Source: Petaurus breviceps papuanus (lineage: Eukaryota > Chordata > Mammalia > Diprotodontia > Petauridae). Taken from it: DNA of 64,000 nucleotides. The position numbers and the translations under genes were made by a program. Shown piece after piece: positions 45,830 to 57,429 of this stretch; position 1 is the first letter of the stretch, and the number at the start of each line of letters is the position of its first letter. The DNA is taken from positions 16,939,928 to 17,003,927 of the forward strand of contig JAMXIF010000086.1 in NCBI GenBank assembly GCA_028583685.1, read 5' to 3'. The notes beneath the pieces were generated by a model that was given only the letters and a program-made list of their open reading frames with translations, had not been told where the DNA came from and ran no database searches.

Positions 45830-46110
45830 CATCCTTCATAAGGTGCCAGATCAGTCTCTCTAAAATGCTGCTTTCATCCCATCATTCCTATATAAAAAAA
45901 TAACATTCCATCTATTTGACCCAACTGATCCCACCCAACCTTGTTTTCCACTGCTTCCCAGGACTGACCAATCCTCCCTCTCCCCTTCCCCCTCCTCTTC
46001 CTTAGTTAGGACCAGCACCTTTTTCATCTTTCCTGCTCGTTCTTACTTCTGTACCTTTGTCCAAAGAATACCCTTGACCACTTTCCCCTGCTAATCATAA
46101 GATTATACAC
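45830..46110 (+). mobile_element. L2 LINE, post-ORF region
   Basis: 'CCTCCCTCTCCCCTTCCCCC' and 'TACTTCTGTACCTTTGTCC' resemble L2 downstream of ORF2. A related piece continues at 46840-46925 ('AGGGCCAACCAAAGATTC'). Confidence 0.55.
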
Positions 46111-46199
46111 CTAGAGCCTGGAAGTACCTCATAGACTATCTAATCCAACATCCTCATTTTACAGAAGAGTCCCATTGTAAAATGAAAAGCATCATTGCT

Positions 46200-46650
46200 G
46201 AGTATGGACAAACCACACACACACAGATCCCCAACTGTGGGGGTCTATTGGGGACCTGAGGTGTCCCTTTATCTGTATACCCCCCAACACACAGTGTCTT
46301 AAAATGTATTTATTAGCTCCTGCATGGGACATGTTGGTAACCAATCACTTTTGACTTGTTCACTCTAATGTGTTTTACTCTGGTAGGTATAGGTACCCAG
46401 AGATAGACCTCTACCACATTTTTATTCTCATATCCTCTTGGGATCCTTGGGCTAACACTGTTGAGGGAAGTATACCACCCCTAACTCAACCTTTCCCATT
46501 TTAACAGCCACATGGTGAATGATAATTTCACAACAAACCACTGGCAACAATGATATTTCTAGATGTTAAACATACCCAACAAAAAGATAAACTATTGAGA
46601 TAGCAATAGCATGATAGAAATAGGCCTCTAACTCCAGAACTAATATATAT
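46200..46650. other. Intron, unidentified
   Basis: Possible relic of an LTR-like or other element; nothing I can name. Confidence 0.3.
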
Positions 46651-46654
46651 ATAT

Positions 46655-46797
46655 TGCTTTTTGGAGGGGGTTGGGGTTAAGTGACTTGCCCAAAGTCACA
46701 CTGCTAGTAAGTGTTAAGTGTCTGAGGTCAGATTTGAACTCAGGTCCTCCTAACTCCAGGGCCAGTGCTCTATACATTGCACCCCCTAGCTGCCCCA
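46655..46797 (-). mobile_element. Short CORE-SINE
   Basis: Reverse copy ending CCCCCTAGCTGCCCC. Confidence 0.88.
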
Positions 46798-46978
46798 GCT
46801 AGTATATTTTCTGCTGTTTCATACTACCTCCAAGTCTCCTGCTTTCTTTAAGGGCCAACCAAAGATTCTTCTGTGAAACCTTCTCCGAATTTTCCTAGCA
46901 CTTACTGCTTCACACAATCAAGCTTTTATAGAAATTCTTTTTCAGAGAATTGCAAGGCCTTAGATTCTAGGGATCTTA

Positions 46979-47242
46979 TTGTTATTGTTGTTGAGTTGTA
47001 GGTTGGATGTGTCTAACTCTTTGTGACCCCATTTGGGGTTTTCTTGGCAAAGATACTAGAGTGGTTAGCCATTGCCTTCTACTACTCATTTTACAGATGA
47101 AGAAACTGAGGCAAACCAGGTTAAGTGACTTGCCCAGGGTCACACAGATATTAAATGTCTGAGAACAATTTTTAACCCAGTAAATTGAGTCTTTCTGACT
47201 CTAGGCCTGGCACTCCAACCACTGCACTACCTAGTAGCCCAA
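46979..47242 (-). mobile_element. Long CORE-SINE
   Basis: Full reverse copy, with GGATCTTA on both sides (46971-46978, 47243-47250). It sits in an older MIR-like relic that resumes at 47255-47400. Confidence 0.88.
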
Positions 47243-47416
47243 GGATCTTAGAAATCACTAAATCTAATCCTCTCATTTACATATGTGAAAACTGAGTTTT
47301 ATAAAAGGAAAAGTGATTTTTTTTTTCCTTAAGGTTGGTAAATCAGTGCCAGTGAGTCAGGATTCTCAGTCTGGTATTCTTTCCACCATACTACAATGCT
47401 TCTTTGTTTGGCATTC

Positions 47417-48114
47417 TTTTCTTTTTTAAAAAATAAATTTATTTATTTTTAGTTTACAACATTCAGTTCCATAATCTTTTGAGTTTTAAATTTTCTCTCT
47501 CTTCAATCCCTCCCCCTTCCCCAAGATGGGTGTGTAACCTTATATAGGCTCTACATATACATTCACATTAAACATATTTTCACATTAGTCATGTTGCAAA
47601 GAAGAATTATAACCAATGGAATGAACCACAAGAAAGAAGAAACAAAACAAAAAACAGAGCAAATAGTATTCCTCGATCTGCATTCAGACTCCTTAATTCT
47701 TTCTCTGTGTGAACAGCATTTTCCATCATGAACCTTTTGGAGTTGTCTAAGAACCTTGCATTGCTGAGAAGAGCCAAGTCTATCAAAGTTAGTCATCACA
47801 CAAAGTGGCTGTTACTGTGTACAGTGTTCTCCTGGTTCTGCTCCCCTCACTTAGCATCAGTTCATATAAGTCTTTCCAGGTTTTTCTGAAATCTGCCAGC
47901 TCATCATTTCTTATAGCAAAACAGTATTCCATTACATTCACATACCACAGCTTGTTCAGCCAATCCCCAACTGATGGGCATCCCCTCAATTTTTAATTTT
48001 TTTGCCACCACAAAAAGAGCTGCTATAAATATTTTTGTACACGTGAGTCATTATCCCGTTTGTATGATCTCTTTGGGATACAGCCCTAGAAGTGGCATTG
48101 GAAGGTCAAAGGGT
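47417..48114 (-). mobile_element. L1 LINE, 5'-truncated 3' region
   Basis: Antisense marsupial-type L1 3' end: 'GAGCCAAGTCTATCAAAGTT', 'CTCCTGGTTCTGCTCCCCTC', 'GTCTTTCCAGGTTTTTCTG', 'ACAGCTTGTTCAGCCAATCC'. The - strand ORF at 47789-47989 (DELADFRKTWKDLYELMLS) is from this element. TGGCATT occurs on both sides (near 47409 and 48117), a probable target duplication. Confidence 0.82.
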
Positions 48115-48129
48115 ACTGGCATTGTCTTC

Positions 48130-48130
<1 letters not shown>

Positions 48131-48159
<29 letters not shown>
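48131..48159. repeat. (GT)n microsatellite
   Basis: Pure GT run next to the L1 insertion point. Confidence 0.95.
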
Positions 48160-48161
<2 letters not shown>

Positions 48162-48199
48162 TGCTGCGGTGAGGAGGTATCTTGGATCTCTTCTATTAC

Positions 48200-48312
48200 T
48201 GTTATAATTGACTTGTAAACTCTTTGAACACAGCCACCATGTCATCTGCTTTTTGGATTTACAATGCCAAATACACAGACTAATAAATTCTTGTTAAATG
48301 GAATTGAATGAA
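48200..48312 (+). mobile_element. L2 LINE 3' end
   Basis: 'TTGTAAACTCTTTGAACAC' and 'ACTAATAAATTCTTGTTAAA'. Confidence 0.78.
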
Positions 48313-48460
48313 TGAAAACTTCTTACTATTGGAGCCTGTGGCTTAAGGTCCCATCTCTGAGTTCACAGACTTTGTTCACTCTTGAGGGTCATTGGTCATA
48401 TGGCTCAGCTCCCTCCCAAAATAACCTCTCTGAAGCCCAACATCAAAAATTTGTCTCAGA

Positions 48461-48623
48461 GGGCGGCTAGGTGGCGCAGTGAGTAAAGTGCTGGCCCCGG
48501 AGTCAGGAGGACCTGAGTTCTATTCCAGCCTCAGACACTTAACACCCACACAAAATAAACTAGCTGTGTAACCTTGGGCAAGTTACTTAACCCCAATTGC
48601 CCTCCAAAAGGCAAAAAAAAAAA
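48461..48623 (+). mobile_element. Short CORE-SINE with 10-bp target duplication
   Basis: Head GGGCGGCTAGGTGGCGCAG, end CCCCAATTGCCCTCC, then A-tail. TTGTCTCAGA at 48451-48460 and 48624-48633. Contains an extra AAAATAAA-bearing insert between AACACC and TAGCTGTG. Confidence 0.93.
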
Positions 48624-48777
48624 TTGTCTCAGAACTCAAAGGACCCTGCTTCCAGCTTCTCTACTATTTCCTATAAGTACTCAGGCTCATATGCATTCAG
48701 TAAAGAACAGTTTTTTTAATGGACAGAAAAACATAGAAAAAAATTAGGAATAACTCCTGTGGGGGACTACAGACACC

Positions 48778-49032
48778 AAGGCAGCTAGGTGGCACGGTGG
48801 ATAGAGCACTGGACCTGAAATCAGGAAAACTCATTTTCCTGAGTTCAAATCTGACCTCAGACACTTACTAGCTATGTGACCTTGGGCAAGCCACTTAACC
48901 CTCTTTGCCTCACTTTCCTCATCTGTCAAATGAACTGAAGAAGGAAATGGCAAACCACTTCAGTATCTTTGCCAAGAAACCCCAAATGGAATCAGGAAAA
49001 GTATGACATGACTGAAACTATTAAACAGCAGA
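48778..49032 (+). mobile_element. Long CORE-SINE
   Basis: Head AAGGCAGCTAGGTGGCACGG through 'GACATGACTGAAAC', full length. Confidence 0.92.
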
Positions 49033-49149
49033 AAAAGTCTGGCAGGATTTTTTAGTGCTAAAATTTATAATTCTAAAGAAAATACTCGTAAATTTTAATA
49101 AATACTAAAATAGATTCCTAAGCAAGGGAGTAGAAGTGTAAATTTAGAA

Positions 49150-49275
49150 CTAGAAGTACTAGTCCAGCTCCCTTCATTTTACAGATGGAAACTGAAGTCA
49201 TCCAGGTACTAAGGCATAGAGACAAGGTTCAAATCCAGCTTCTCTGATTCCAGATCCGTACTGCTTTTCACTCTC
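49150..49275 (-). mobile_element. MIR-type SINE relic
   Basis: 'TTCATTTTACAGATGGAAAC' and 'GGTTCAAATCCAGCTTC'. Confidence 0.7.
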
Positions 49276-49489
49276 CTGCACTGAATCCCCCTTCCTTCAA
49301 GGGAATTGGTTAAGGTTAAGAGACATGTGGGATAATTGGGATTCAGTCCTACCTGGGAGGAGCCTTCTAAGGAAACATGCAATTCTATAATGCTAATAGA
49401 TTGCTTGAACATACCTGAAGAGGAGCCCCAAATTCTTTGGGCACTGGTTTAAGCTGCCCTCTTACCTCTAAAATGAATACTTATAGCAA

Positions 49490-49682
49490 TGGCCAAGAGG
49501 CAGGAAGACTTGACTTCAAATTTGGTGTCAGACACTCACTAACTGCATGACCCTGGGTAAATCACTTCACCTGTGTTTGCCTCAATCCACTGGAACAGGA
49601 AATGGCAAACCACTCCAGTATCTTTGCCAAGAAAACCCCATGGACAGTGTTGGCGTATCAGAAGAGACTGAATGACTGAACC
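49490..49682 (+). mobile_element. Long CORE-SINE (CCACTGGAG variant), 5' truncated
   Basis: 'CCTCAATCCACTGGAACAGG', 'CCATGGACAGTGTTGGCGTA'. Confidence 0.9.
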
Positions 49683-49779
49683 AAGTCATTGGCCAAGTGT
49701 GTCATTCCAACACTCGGTCTCCAGGGCATGAGGAAGAACTGCTGCCCAACAGTCTGCCCAGGTCAAGGGTTCAGACTCG

Positions 49780-49962
49780 GTATCATAGATCTAGAGCTTT
49801 CAGGGACCCTGAAGGCCATATCTTTTAACCTCCTAATTTTATAGATAAGGAAACTGAGGCCCATGGAGGTTAAGTGACTTACCCAAAGTCCCCCAGACAC
49901 TGAGCGAGAGGGTTTGGACTGAGGTCCTCTGTCTCCAGAGTCACTGTTCTTTCTAAGGTACC
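49780..49962 (-). mobile_element. MIR-type SINE
   Basis: 'AGGAAACTGAGGCCCATGG', 'GTTAAGTGACTTACCCAAAG'. Confidence 0.82.
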
Positions 49963-50006
49963 ATGGTATTGGGTAGAGAGGGAAGAAGAAAAGAGTGGCG
50001 AGTTTT

Positions 50007-50244
50007 TTGTTGTTCAGTCGAGTCCAGCTGTCTTGACTCTATTTGGGGTTTTCTTGGCAGAGATACTGGAGTGATTTACAATATCCTTCTCCAGCTCATT
50101 TCACAGATGAGGAAACTGAGGCAAACAAGGTTAAGTGACTTGCCCAGGGTCACACAACTAATAAATGTCTGAGGCTGAATTTGAACTCAGGTCTTCCTAA
50201 CTCCAGGCCTGGCATTCTATGTACTTGTACTACCTAGCTGTCCC
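50007..50244 (-). mobile_element. Long CORE-SINE
   Basis: 'TTGTTGTTCAGTCGAGTCC' to 'CTACCTAGCTGTCCC'. Confidence 0.92.
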
Positions 50245-50284
50245 ATGGTAAGTCTTACATGTTATTAATAATTATTATTATTAT

Positions 50285-50505
50285 AACTAAAATTCATACT
50301 TTACACATTATAGGATACCCCAAACAGTCCTATGAAGTAGGCGCTATTACTATTCTTATCTTGCAGATGAGGAAACTGAGGCTGAAAGAAATTGAGTCAG
50401 TTGCCTAGGGTCATACAGCTAGCAAATGTATCAGAGACAGGATTTGAATCTAGATCTTCCTGACTAAGTCTATCACTCTTTCCATTCTCACAAGCTACCT
50501 CTCAT
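50285..50505 (-). mobile_element. CORE-SINE with L2-like tail (THER/MIR type)
   Basis: 'CCTATGAAGTAGGCGCTATT', 'GATGAGGAAACTGAGGCTG', 'GGGTCATACAGCTAGC'. Confidence 0.85.
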
Positions 50506-50509
50506 GTGA

Positions 50510-51475
50510 ATGTGTTGACTATTGGTCATATGAAAGTCATTGCACTGACATCAGTTACCTGACAAAGATAGGCTTAGAGAAGTAATATGAGTTTGACTGT
50601 TGATCTCCACCCATTGCTATCCCTCACCCCCAATCTCCTGTGGCTCTCCTGTCTTGTTTTCCTTGGCCCTTCTCCTCCCCTCCCCAGCTATACCATGGCA
50701 TGTGGCACTGCCAATGTAACAAAACTTTGCTATTACGACTGGTAATATGCCTCCAGCTTCTCCTGACTATGTCTGCAGCTTTTCCATCCAGGGAAGGAAA
50801 GAAGAAGTCACCCCCAAACTATTTTCATCAAAAAAAAAAATTTTGAAACCTAGATGTTTTCAGTCCAGCAATTTAAAATGTGTTTTTCTAGTGCATCTCC
50901 AGCACAATAGTATCCTGATCTATAAAGCTGAAGATCCAGATGAAAGGTAATAAAAATTCATCTCTTTGTTTAAAATGAGAATGTGTCTCACGACTGCAGT
51001 TGCTGCCATCTGCTTCTTTCCCACTGCAGTAACCCAGGCCACCCCAATAAATTAAATCTCTCTCTAATGTCTTGGTGTGACCTGCTTATCACATTACAGA
51101 ATCCTACTTACTTGAAAGGAAAAAATTCTTATTATAACATTATAACAATACTGTGATTGCAAAAGTTCAGATGGTATTTTTCGCATGTGTCTTCAAGGAG
51201 AAATCTGTCCAAACCACACGGGATATTCAGGTTTTTCTTAATTTATCAATACCCCTTGCATCCTCGATTCTGATGCCTTTTTTCAGGGCAGAGTTGAGTT
51301 CTTTAATACCTCTCCTGTGGCTCTATTTCTAATGGAGCATTTCCTGACTAAATTAAGAGAATTATTCCCATTAACCATTCTCAGCTGAGGATAGCAGCCT
51401 CCTCTGGTTAGCCCTACAGGAGTGGAAAATGTAACATCACCATGTGCCACAAAATAACAAGAGACAGCAAGAAGT
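50510..51475. other. Intron, nothing recognised
   Basis: No repeat recognised. A splice-like pair around 50892-50946 was examined and rejected as an exon. Confidence 0.4.
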
Positions 51476-51477
51476 CT

Positions 51478-51655
51478 AGAGAGGAAGAAATGCTGGTCTT
51501 GGGATTAGGGAGCACGATTCTAATCCTGGTTCTCACCTTCCCAACCCACGGAACTATTACCAAGTCCCTCTGCCTACCTGAGAACGAATGTCCCTATATG
51601 TGAAATGAGGGGTTTGGACCAGATCATCCTGAAGACCCCTTCTAACTGGACTCAT
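51478..51655 (+). mobile_element. MIR-type SINE
   Basis: 'TCTAATCCTGGTTCTCACC' and 'GTGAAATGAGGGGTTTGG'. Confidence 0.72.
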
Positions 51656-51714
51656 CCATAATTGTTTTTAAAATAAGAATTTTCCATATTTCATAACATA
51701 ACTTCCTCTGGCCA

Positions 51715-52350
51715 GTTGTGCCTAACATAGTGTCTGCCTGGCTAATAGTAGGTGCTTAATTAATAATCATTTGATTGAATGGATATGAATGATAGATAAT
51801 ACAATAATCATTACTTTAGTAAGATACTAATAATAACCCATTGATGCATGGTCTCTGGTACAATCATAATCACAGAGAGTATGAATTATATACCACCCAA
51901 TTTAACACTTAATTACATGGGGTCTTTTTGTTTATTTCATGAGCATAAATCTGATGTCCCCAAATTGTAAACCACTTGATTTTAGGAGCTGATCTTAAAG
52001 GTGTCCAACAAATACTGTTGGTTGAATGGTTGGAAAGGACAGTCAGACAACTGACTAAATATCTTTTGTATATTTTTAAATGTTTGATATGAAACCCAAT
52101 GTGTGTTGTATTGTGGGTATCAAAGAGGCAAAAAGTGATAGTCTACATATTTAGAAAAGGTAAATGTGGGAGGTATGGTAGGGTATCATTATTTCATTTC
52201 TATTTAATCTGCTAAGGGCTTAGAGCAGATATTTTGGCAAATGGGGAGAATTCACTGGGAAAAGGAATGTTTCTTTGATTATATTTTGTTATCCCAGTTC
52301 CTAGCACAGTGCAGGCTTATAGTAGGTCCTTAATAAATTTCAATTAATTA
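51715..52350 (+). mobile_element. Three L2 3'-end fragments
   Basis: L2 tails at 51715-51783 ('AATAGTAGGTGCTTAATTAA'), 51955-52035 ('CCAACAAATACTGTTGGTTG') and 52280-52350 ('GTAGGTCCTTAATAAATTTC'), all sense strand. Sequence between them is not recognised. Confidence 0.7.
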
Positions 52351-52414
52351 GTAGTGAAAAAGTGGAGGGCATAATAGATGAAGGAAAGGCTGACTAGAAA
52401 TAATTCTCATTTCT

Positions 52415-52580
52415 AAAATGCTTCAAGACTTATAAAACTTTTTCCTTATAAAAAGTAATGCAAGTATCCTCATGTCCATTTTACAGCAGAGAAAACTGAA
52501 ATCACATATATAGTGTCGGAGGTAGGATTCAAAACCATGTCTCACAATGGTTCTTTCCACTCCACCATACATTACCTAGT
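52415..52580 (-). mobile_element. MIR-type SINE relic
   Basis: 'TTTTACAGCAGAGAAAACTG', 'GGTAGGATTCAAAACC'. Confidence 0.7.
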
Positions 52581-53048
52581 TGAGCAGTGTGGGAAGAAAC
52601 CAACGTTTTTGAGAAGAGTACCTACTTCTAATTTACCTAGATTTGAGGGAAGGAGAATGTGACTACACACATTTGCAGATACTTAGGAGAGGGAGAGGTA
52701 TGCAGCCCCTCTCAGCCATGACCCTTGCTACTTAGATATGCCATTGAACTGGGTAGAGTGGTGGGTCGAGGTGGGCCAAATGATGTCATTGGTCTTTGCC
52801 AAGCTGGCTCGAGGTCTGGAGAATGACCACATGCATAGAATGCTGGGAGATAACGAAGAATTAGAATGGGGAATGAGGGACATTGTTGGAGGAACCAATT
52901 GCTAGGACAACATTGTTGGCTTAAAGGCCAATATGGGAGAAAATTCATTCTGATGACGGGAAGTCTAGTAAACTATGTAGCAGAACGGTTAAAACAAAAG
53001 CTGGCTATGGAAACAGCACAAAAGATTTCATTTCAGCATAGGAGAAGA

Positions 53049-53290
53049 TATTTGTTGTTCACTTATTTCAGTCATGTCCTACTCTTCATGACCCCATTTG
53101 GGGTTTTCTTAACAAAGATCCTGGAGTGGCTTGCCATTTCCTTCTCCATCTCAGTTTACAGATGAGGCAAACAGGATTAAGTGACTTGACCAGGGTCACA
53201 TAGCTACTAAGTGTCTGAGGCCACATTTGAACTCAGATCTTCCTGACTCTAGACCTAGCACTCTATCCACTGTACCACCTGACTGCCTCA
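53049..53290 (-). mobile_element. Long CORE-SINE
   Basis: 'TTTGTTGTTCACTTATTTC' to 'CCACCTGACTGCCTC'. Parts of the ORFs at 52866-53442 are this SINE. Confidence 0.92.
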
Positions 53291-53402
53291 TCTATAGTAT
53301 ATTAAGGGGATACTTGTTCCTTCTTCCTGTGAAAAGAAGATCTGGTTTCCCCCACCTCCCCACATCACCCTATGCAATTTCCCAGAGGACAGGGTTTTTT
53401 TT

Positions 53403-53482
53403 TTCTTTATCTTTGCATCCTAAGTTTCTAGCACGGTCCTGATAGATAACAAATGCTTAATCGGTGCTTGCTGATTAACTGA
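53403..53482 (+). mobile_element. L2 LINE 3' end
   Basis: 'CTAGCACGGTCCTGATAG' and 'TGCTTAATCGGTGCTTGCTG'. Confidence 0.75.
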
Positions 53483-53489
53483 TTGAGAA

Positions 53490-54745
53490 ATCCTGGGTAA
53501 TTTGAAGCCTCCATAGAAGGCAATAGGAAAGAAGTTCTGTAAGTCTCTGTTTCTATTTTCTCATCCAAAAACTGGGACCACAGTGACTTGTGCAAAGCCT
53601 CAATTAACGGCCATGCCAGAAGTTCATTTTGGCTCCATTCATCTCTAGTCAAGTGTACTCTTCACTTAAGGGCTTAGCCTTTATTCCTATGGGCTCTCTG
53701 GTGAGTTTTATAGGCATTAAATTCTTTAGTCTTGCAAGGCCACATAGGAGAAATGTTCACCAAATAGAGCTGCCCATGAAGTGAACATTTTCTTTCATTT
53801 GGTGCTCATCTCATGACATGCATTTCTTATTGACTCCATTCAAGATATTTTGTCCTGTTTCAAAGTGAAGACAAATTGGGGGCAGTGTGGTTGGCAGGAC
53901 AATGATGGGACATTTTGACCCCAAAGTCAGAATGCCAGCCTGGTCCCTTCTTTCTATCTAGGATGGTTGCTCATGTGAAGTAAAATGAGGTTTTGAATGA
54001 ACAGCATTTTCAGAAGCACGGGGCTCATGGAGATAGGGCTGTTTTAGCCCTCTGCCCTTCCATTATCACTCATCTTCCCTTTGTGCTGTGCCTTCTCTTG
54101 TTTAGATCTCTAGGGACTTGATTTATAAAGCATTAGTACTTGGATCTTATGCTAATGGCAGTACAAATGAAGCAGTGGGTGTCATTAAATAGTTTAATGA
54201 CTCTCTCTTGAGTGCTAGTATAATGAGAGTAGAAAAATGTTGGATCTTGGCAATTCTCTTATGCTCCTGCCAGAATCCAGCATGCATATGGGAGTTCACT
54301 TAAAAGTGCTGAGCAAAATTGCCATCAGTTATTGGCAGTTCCTCAAGACTGAAAAACTTGAAATAGACTGAATTTTCTTTTTGAAACTATTTAGCCTCCA
54401 GTTTCTTTTTGTTGATCACAAAGAAATGAATTCAGGCTAGATTATGAAAAACCAATGAGGTAAGCACAAGTATGCCGCTTATCAACGAAATCTGTTCCAG
54501 GTCACAGATAAAACAGATGTCGGGCATTAGGCTTTCAGAAAGAGAATTTTCACAAATTAAAATCAGTACTGAGTCAGCTGACGGTATATAAGATATCACT
54601 GTGCTCAATCATCCTCTGGCACATACATACACATAAATGCACAATGGAATCATCAGCATTCACTAGGATTTGTCCAGTTAGAAGTTGGGTGGGTTTTCCC
54701 ATGTGCCACATTGCCAAGAGAAGGCCCTGGGTTTCAGAAGACCTA
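53490..54745. other. Repeat-poor intron, candidate conserved stretch
   Basis: About 1.25 kb with no SINE or LINE recognised, unusual for this intron. Contains AT-rich homeobox-like tracts ('TCATTAAATAGTTTAATGAC' near 54182). A candidate noncoding regulatory region only. Confidence 0.3.
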
Positions 54746-54748
54746 GGT

Positions 54749-54843
54749 CAGGGGTGGGGAACTTTTGGCCCTTTGATAAAGGACCACACTTGAGAACATA
54801 GAGGTCCATATGTGGCCTCGAGGCTGCAGGTTCCTCACCCCTG
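54749..54843. mobile_element. hAT-like foldback element
   Basis: 95 bp with inverted ends CAGGGGTGGGGAAC and the complement of CAGGGGTGAGGAAC, and the interior 'GAGGTCCATATGTGGCCTCG'. Clean 8-bp target duplications are not evident. Related ends are at 10617 and 22424. Confidence 0.75.
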
Positions 54844-54869
54844 GGTCCTAGGGTCTATTTGCCATGTGA

Positions 54870-55205
54870 TCTGATAGAATATAAGCTCCTTGAGGGCAGG
54901 TGCTTTTTTTTTATCAGGGAAACATGCACACCTGTAACTACAACAATGTATTGATCAATCCATCAACAAATATTTAGCTCCTATTATGTGACAAATACAA
55001 AATTAATACCAAGTAATTATAAAACATGTGGGGGGGGGCAGGGAAAAGGGGAGTGAATCAGGAAAGGCTAATGTAGAAGATGGCTCTTAAACTGAGGTCT
55101 GAAGGAAGCCAGAAATTCTCAGGGGTGGAAGTGAGGATGGAATGCATTCTGGGCATGAGGGACAACCTATGTAAAGATAAAGGTGAGGAGAGATGGCATA
55201 TCAGC
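54870..55205 (-). mobile_element. L2 pieces
   Basis: A short sense L2 scrap at 54870-54920 ('ATAAGCTCCTTGAGGGCAGG') and an antisense 3' part from 54950 ('CTGAGGTCTGAAGGAAGCC', 'GGGCATGAGGGACAACC'). Confidence 0.72.
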
Positions 55206-55209
55206 TTTA

Positions 55210-55860
55210 ACTTTAATAAAAATCTGAACTTATTCAAGTTGAAACAGGGTACAGGTGGTGTAGATAGAATTGAAGTTTCTACACCCTTCTTCCTATCCCC
55301 TGGCTTTTCTTTCACCTTCATAAGATCACCACGTTGCCTTTTAGGTTCCCAGCCTTTCACACTCTAGCATCTTTCCAGGCCTGCAGTCTCCAAGACTAAC
55401 AAAGATCTAAGATTATCCTGTTCTCCCTCCCCACCTCCAACTGACCACAATTTCTCATTTCACTGATAATATGAACTGTGAGTTGGGATGAAAGTAATTA
55501 AATCAAAGTAATTACTTCTAGATATGAATGATTGAATTCCCATAAGGTTTATATGGAGGCTTAGTCTTCTCAAGGAGTATTTGCATTTTAAAAGAGGAGT
55601 TATTTAGCCCAAATTTATCTTGAACTGGCAGGATTCATGGTAATTGGATCAGAAAGTCCCCTCTTTGGCAATTGCCTACTGTGGATCTTCAATCTCTACC
55701 CTCCTTTCCCCATGCCAAAAGAACAAGGATCAGCATCTTTCTAGCCTATTGCCAACAGGTTGCTTTTCTTTAAACTACATGACCTAACCAGAGTTACCAG
55801 CAGACTTAGAAAATGAGGTTTGAAGAACATCCTGAGAGCCCACAGTATTACTGTTTCCAA
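55210..55860. other. Intron, nothing recognised
   Basis: Facing ORFs at 55058-55367 overlap L2 and unassigned sequence and are not credible genes. Confidence 0.4.
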
Positions 55861-55862
55861 AA

Positions 55863-55960
55863 TCAATCAATTAATAAGCATTTATTAAGTGCCTACTATG
55901 TACAAGGCACTGTTTGAAAGAAGTATAAAGTTATAGATAATCCTCTCCTCAAGAAAGGAA
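55863..55960 (-). mobile_element. L2 LINE 3' end
   Basis: 'ATAAGCATTTATTAAGTGCC' and 'TACTATGTACAAGGCACTG'. Confidence 0.85.
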
Positions 55961-56204
55961 TGAGGGCCCACAGAAAGGCAGGATCATAAAGGGACATCTA
56001 CTCCATGGTAGTGCCAAATGGGAACTCACTTGCAGAAAAGAAGTTTGATTTGATACCCTACTAGATGTGTATCACTGGGCATCTCCTCCCTCCCCTCAAC
56101 CCAGCCCAACTCACACACTTGCCCTGACATGACCTTAGTGCCTGGAGTGCTTAAGTCTAGGTGAGAGGGATGTTACAGTAAGCCCATCCCCTCTGAGTTG
56201 ACTA

Positions 56205-56590
56205 GTCAACAAGCATTTATTAAGTACCTACTGTCTTTTAGGCCAACTGTGTTAATTGCTAGGGAAACAAAAAAAAAAAGCAAAACAATCAGTATTCTCA
56301 AGGCAAAGGGGGAGATAGCATGCAGACAATTATGTACAAACTATATACAAGATAAGTTGGAGATAATTAACAGAGAGAAGGAAGTGGCATCGAGGAGGAT
56401 TGTGAAAGACTTCTGACGGTAGAATTTTAGCCAGGACTTGAAGGAAGGCAGGGACGGCAAGGGGCAGAGAGGAGGAGGGAGAGAGTTCCAGGCATGGGAG
56501 GAAGCCAGTGAAATCCCAAGGACTGGGAAGATGGAGTATTCTGTGGGCGGAATAGTGAGGGGATCTGTGGTAAAACGGTAAGGTCAGAGC
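56205..56590 (-). mobile_element. L2 LINE 3' part
   Basis: 'AACAAGCATTTATTAAGTAC' through 'GGCATGGGAGGAAGCCAG'. The + strand ORF at 56198-56416 is this LINE in antisense. Confidence 0.85.
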
Positions 56591-56594
56591 TCAG

Positions 56595-57235
56595 AGCCTA
56601 CTTTGACATCTCCAGGAGTCCCACAGTTGAATGAACTCCCTGTGGGGCAGAGGAAGAGCAGGACCAGAAGAAGGTTTTATGTGTGCTGCAGAGCCAGGAT
56701 GGTCTTATTTATTGTTTTCAAAGAGGAAAACTGAGTGATTACAAGGATTGCTTCTGGCCTAAAGCAGAGAGAACAATCTGCAAGAAAGGATTTGTACTTA
56801 CTTATGGCCATATCTTAGATTCATACCCAAATCAGAGCCTTTGTAGCAAATGGTCTTTCTCACTAAGAAAAACTCTAAAACAGTTGGTCACAGAAGAAAT
56901 AAAAAGGCCCTATCCGTGTGGAATAGATGAGTCACAGCCTTTAGTCACATTATAAGCAGGATATCACAGTTGAGTGCTTGTCACATAATAGCGCTTAATG
57001 ATTTCTAGAATTATATGGAAGCATCTGAGCTGAAGAATATATCCAAATTCTCCCCTTCCACATTTCATTTTTACATTTATCAGAAGGAAGGAACAAATGT
57101 TTGTTTTTCAGTACAGAAACTCAAGTGGGGCAGCAATTTCTTTTTACCTATACCCGATGGTAAACTTTCTGGCTCTAAGAGCTGATGTGACTTTGGCTTT
57201 GTATTTTTATGTTGATTGCAAAGTCTAAAACATAG
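56595..57235. other. Intron, nothing recognised
   Basis: The 90-codon ORF at 56683-56955 has no similarity I recognise and lacks splice-consistent support. Confidence 0.4.
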
Positions 57236-57239
57236 TGTC

Positions 57240-57382
57240 AGGTGGTGGGAAGGGCTCTGGATTTTTAGTCTGTTTAGATCTCAGCTCTGCTGTTTATTTC
57301 CTGTGTGAACTTGGGCAAGTCACTCTCTAGACCTAGGTGGCTGTTAAGGTCCCTTCCAGGCCTAACTCTGTGGTTTTCATCT
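57240..57382 (+). mobile_element. MIR-type SINE
   Basis: 'GAACTTGGGCAAGTCACTC' and 'AAGGTCCCTTCCAGGCC'. Confidence 0.8.
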
Positions 57383-57429
57383 TAGATTTAACTACCACTT
57401 AAAGTAGCTGACTGGCTTCCCACCTTGGA

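Noticed and set aside
46230-46500. Possible second solo LTR
   Set aside because: TG and CA could be picked at the edges, but no TATA/polyA layout or flanking repeat was convincing.
47789-47989. DELADFRKTWKDLYELMLS ORF as a host gene
   Set aside because: Recognised as part of the L1 3' region that is abundant in marsupial genomes.
50892-50946. Possible extra PDE8B exon inside the large intron (TTTTTCTAG acceptor, AAAG|GTAATA donor)
   Set aside because: In the phase required by the flanking exons it hits a stop after eight codons. Its length (55 bp) would also shift the frame, and it resembles no PDE8B peptide.
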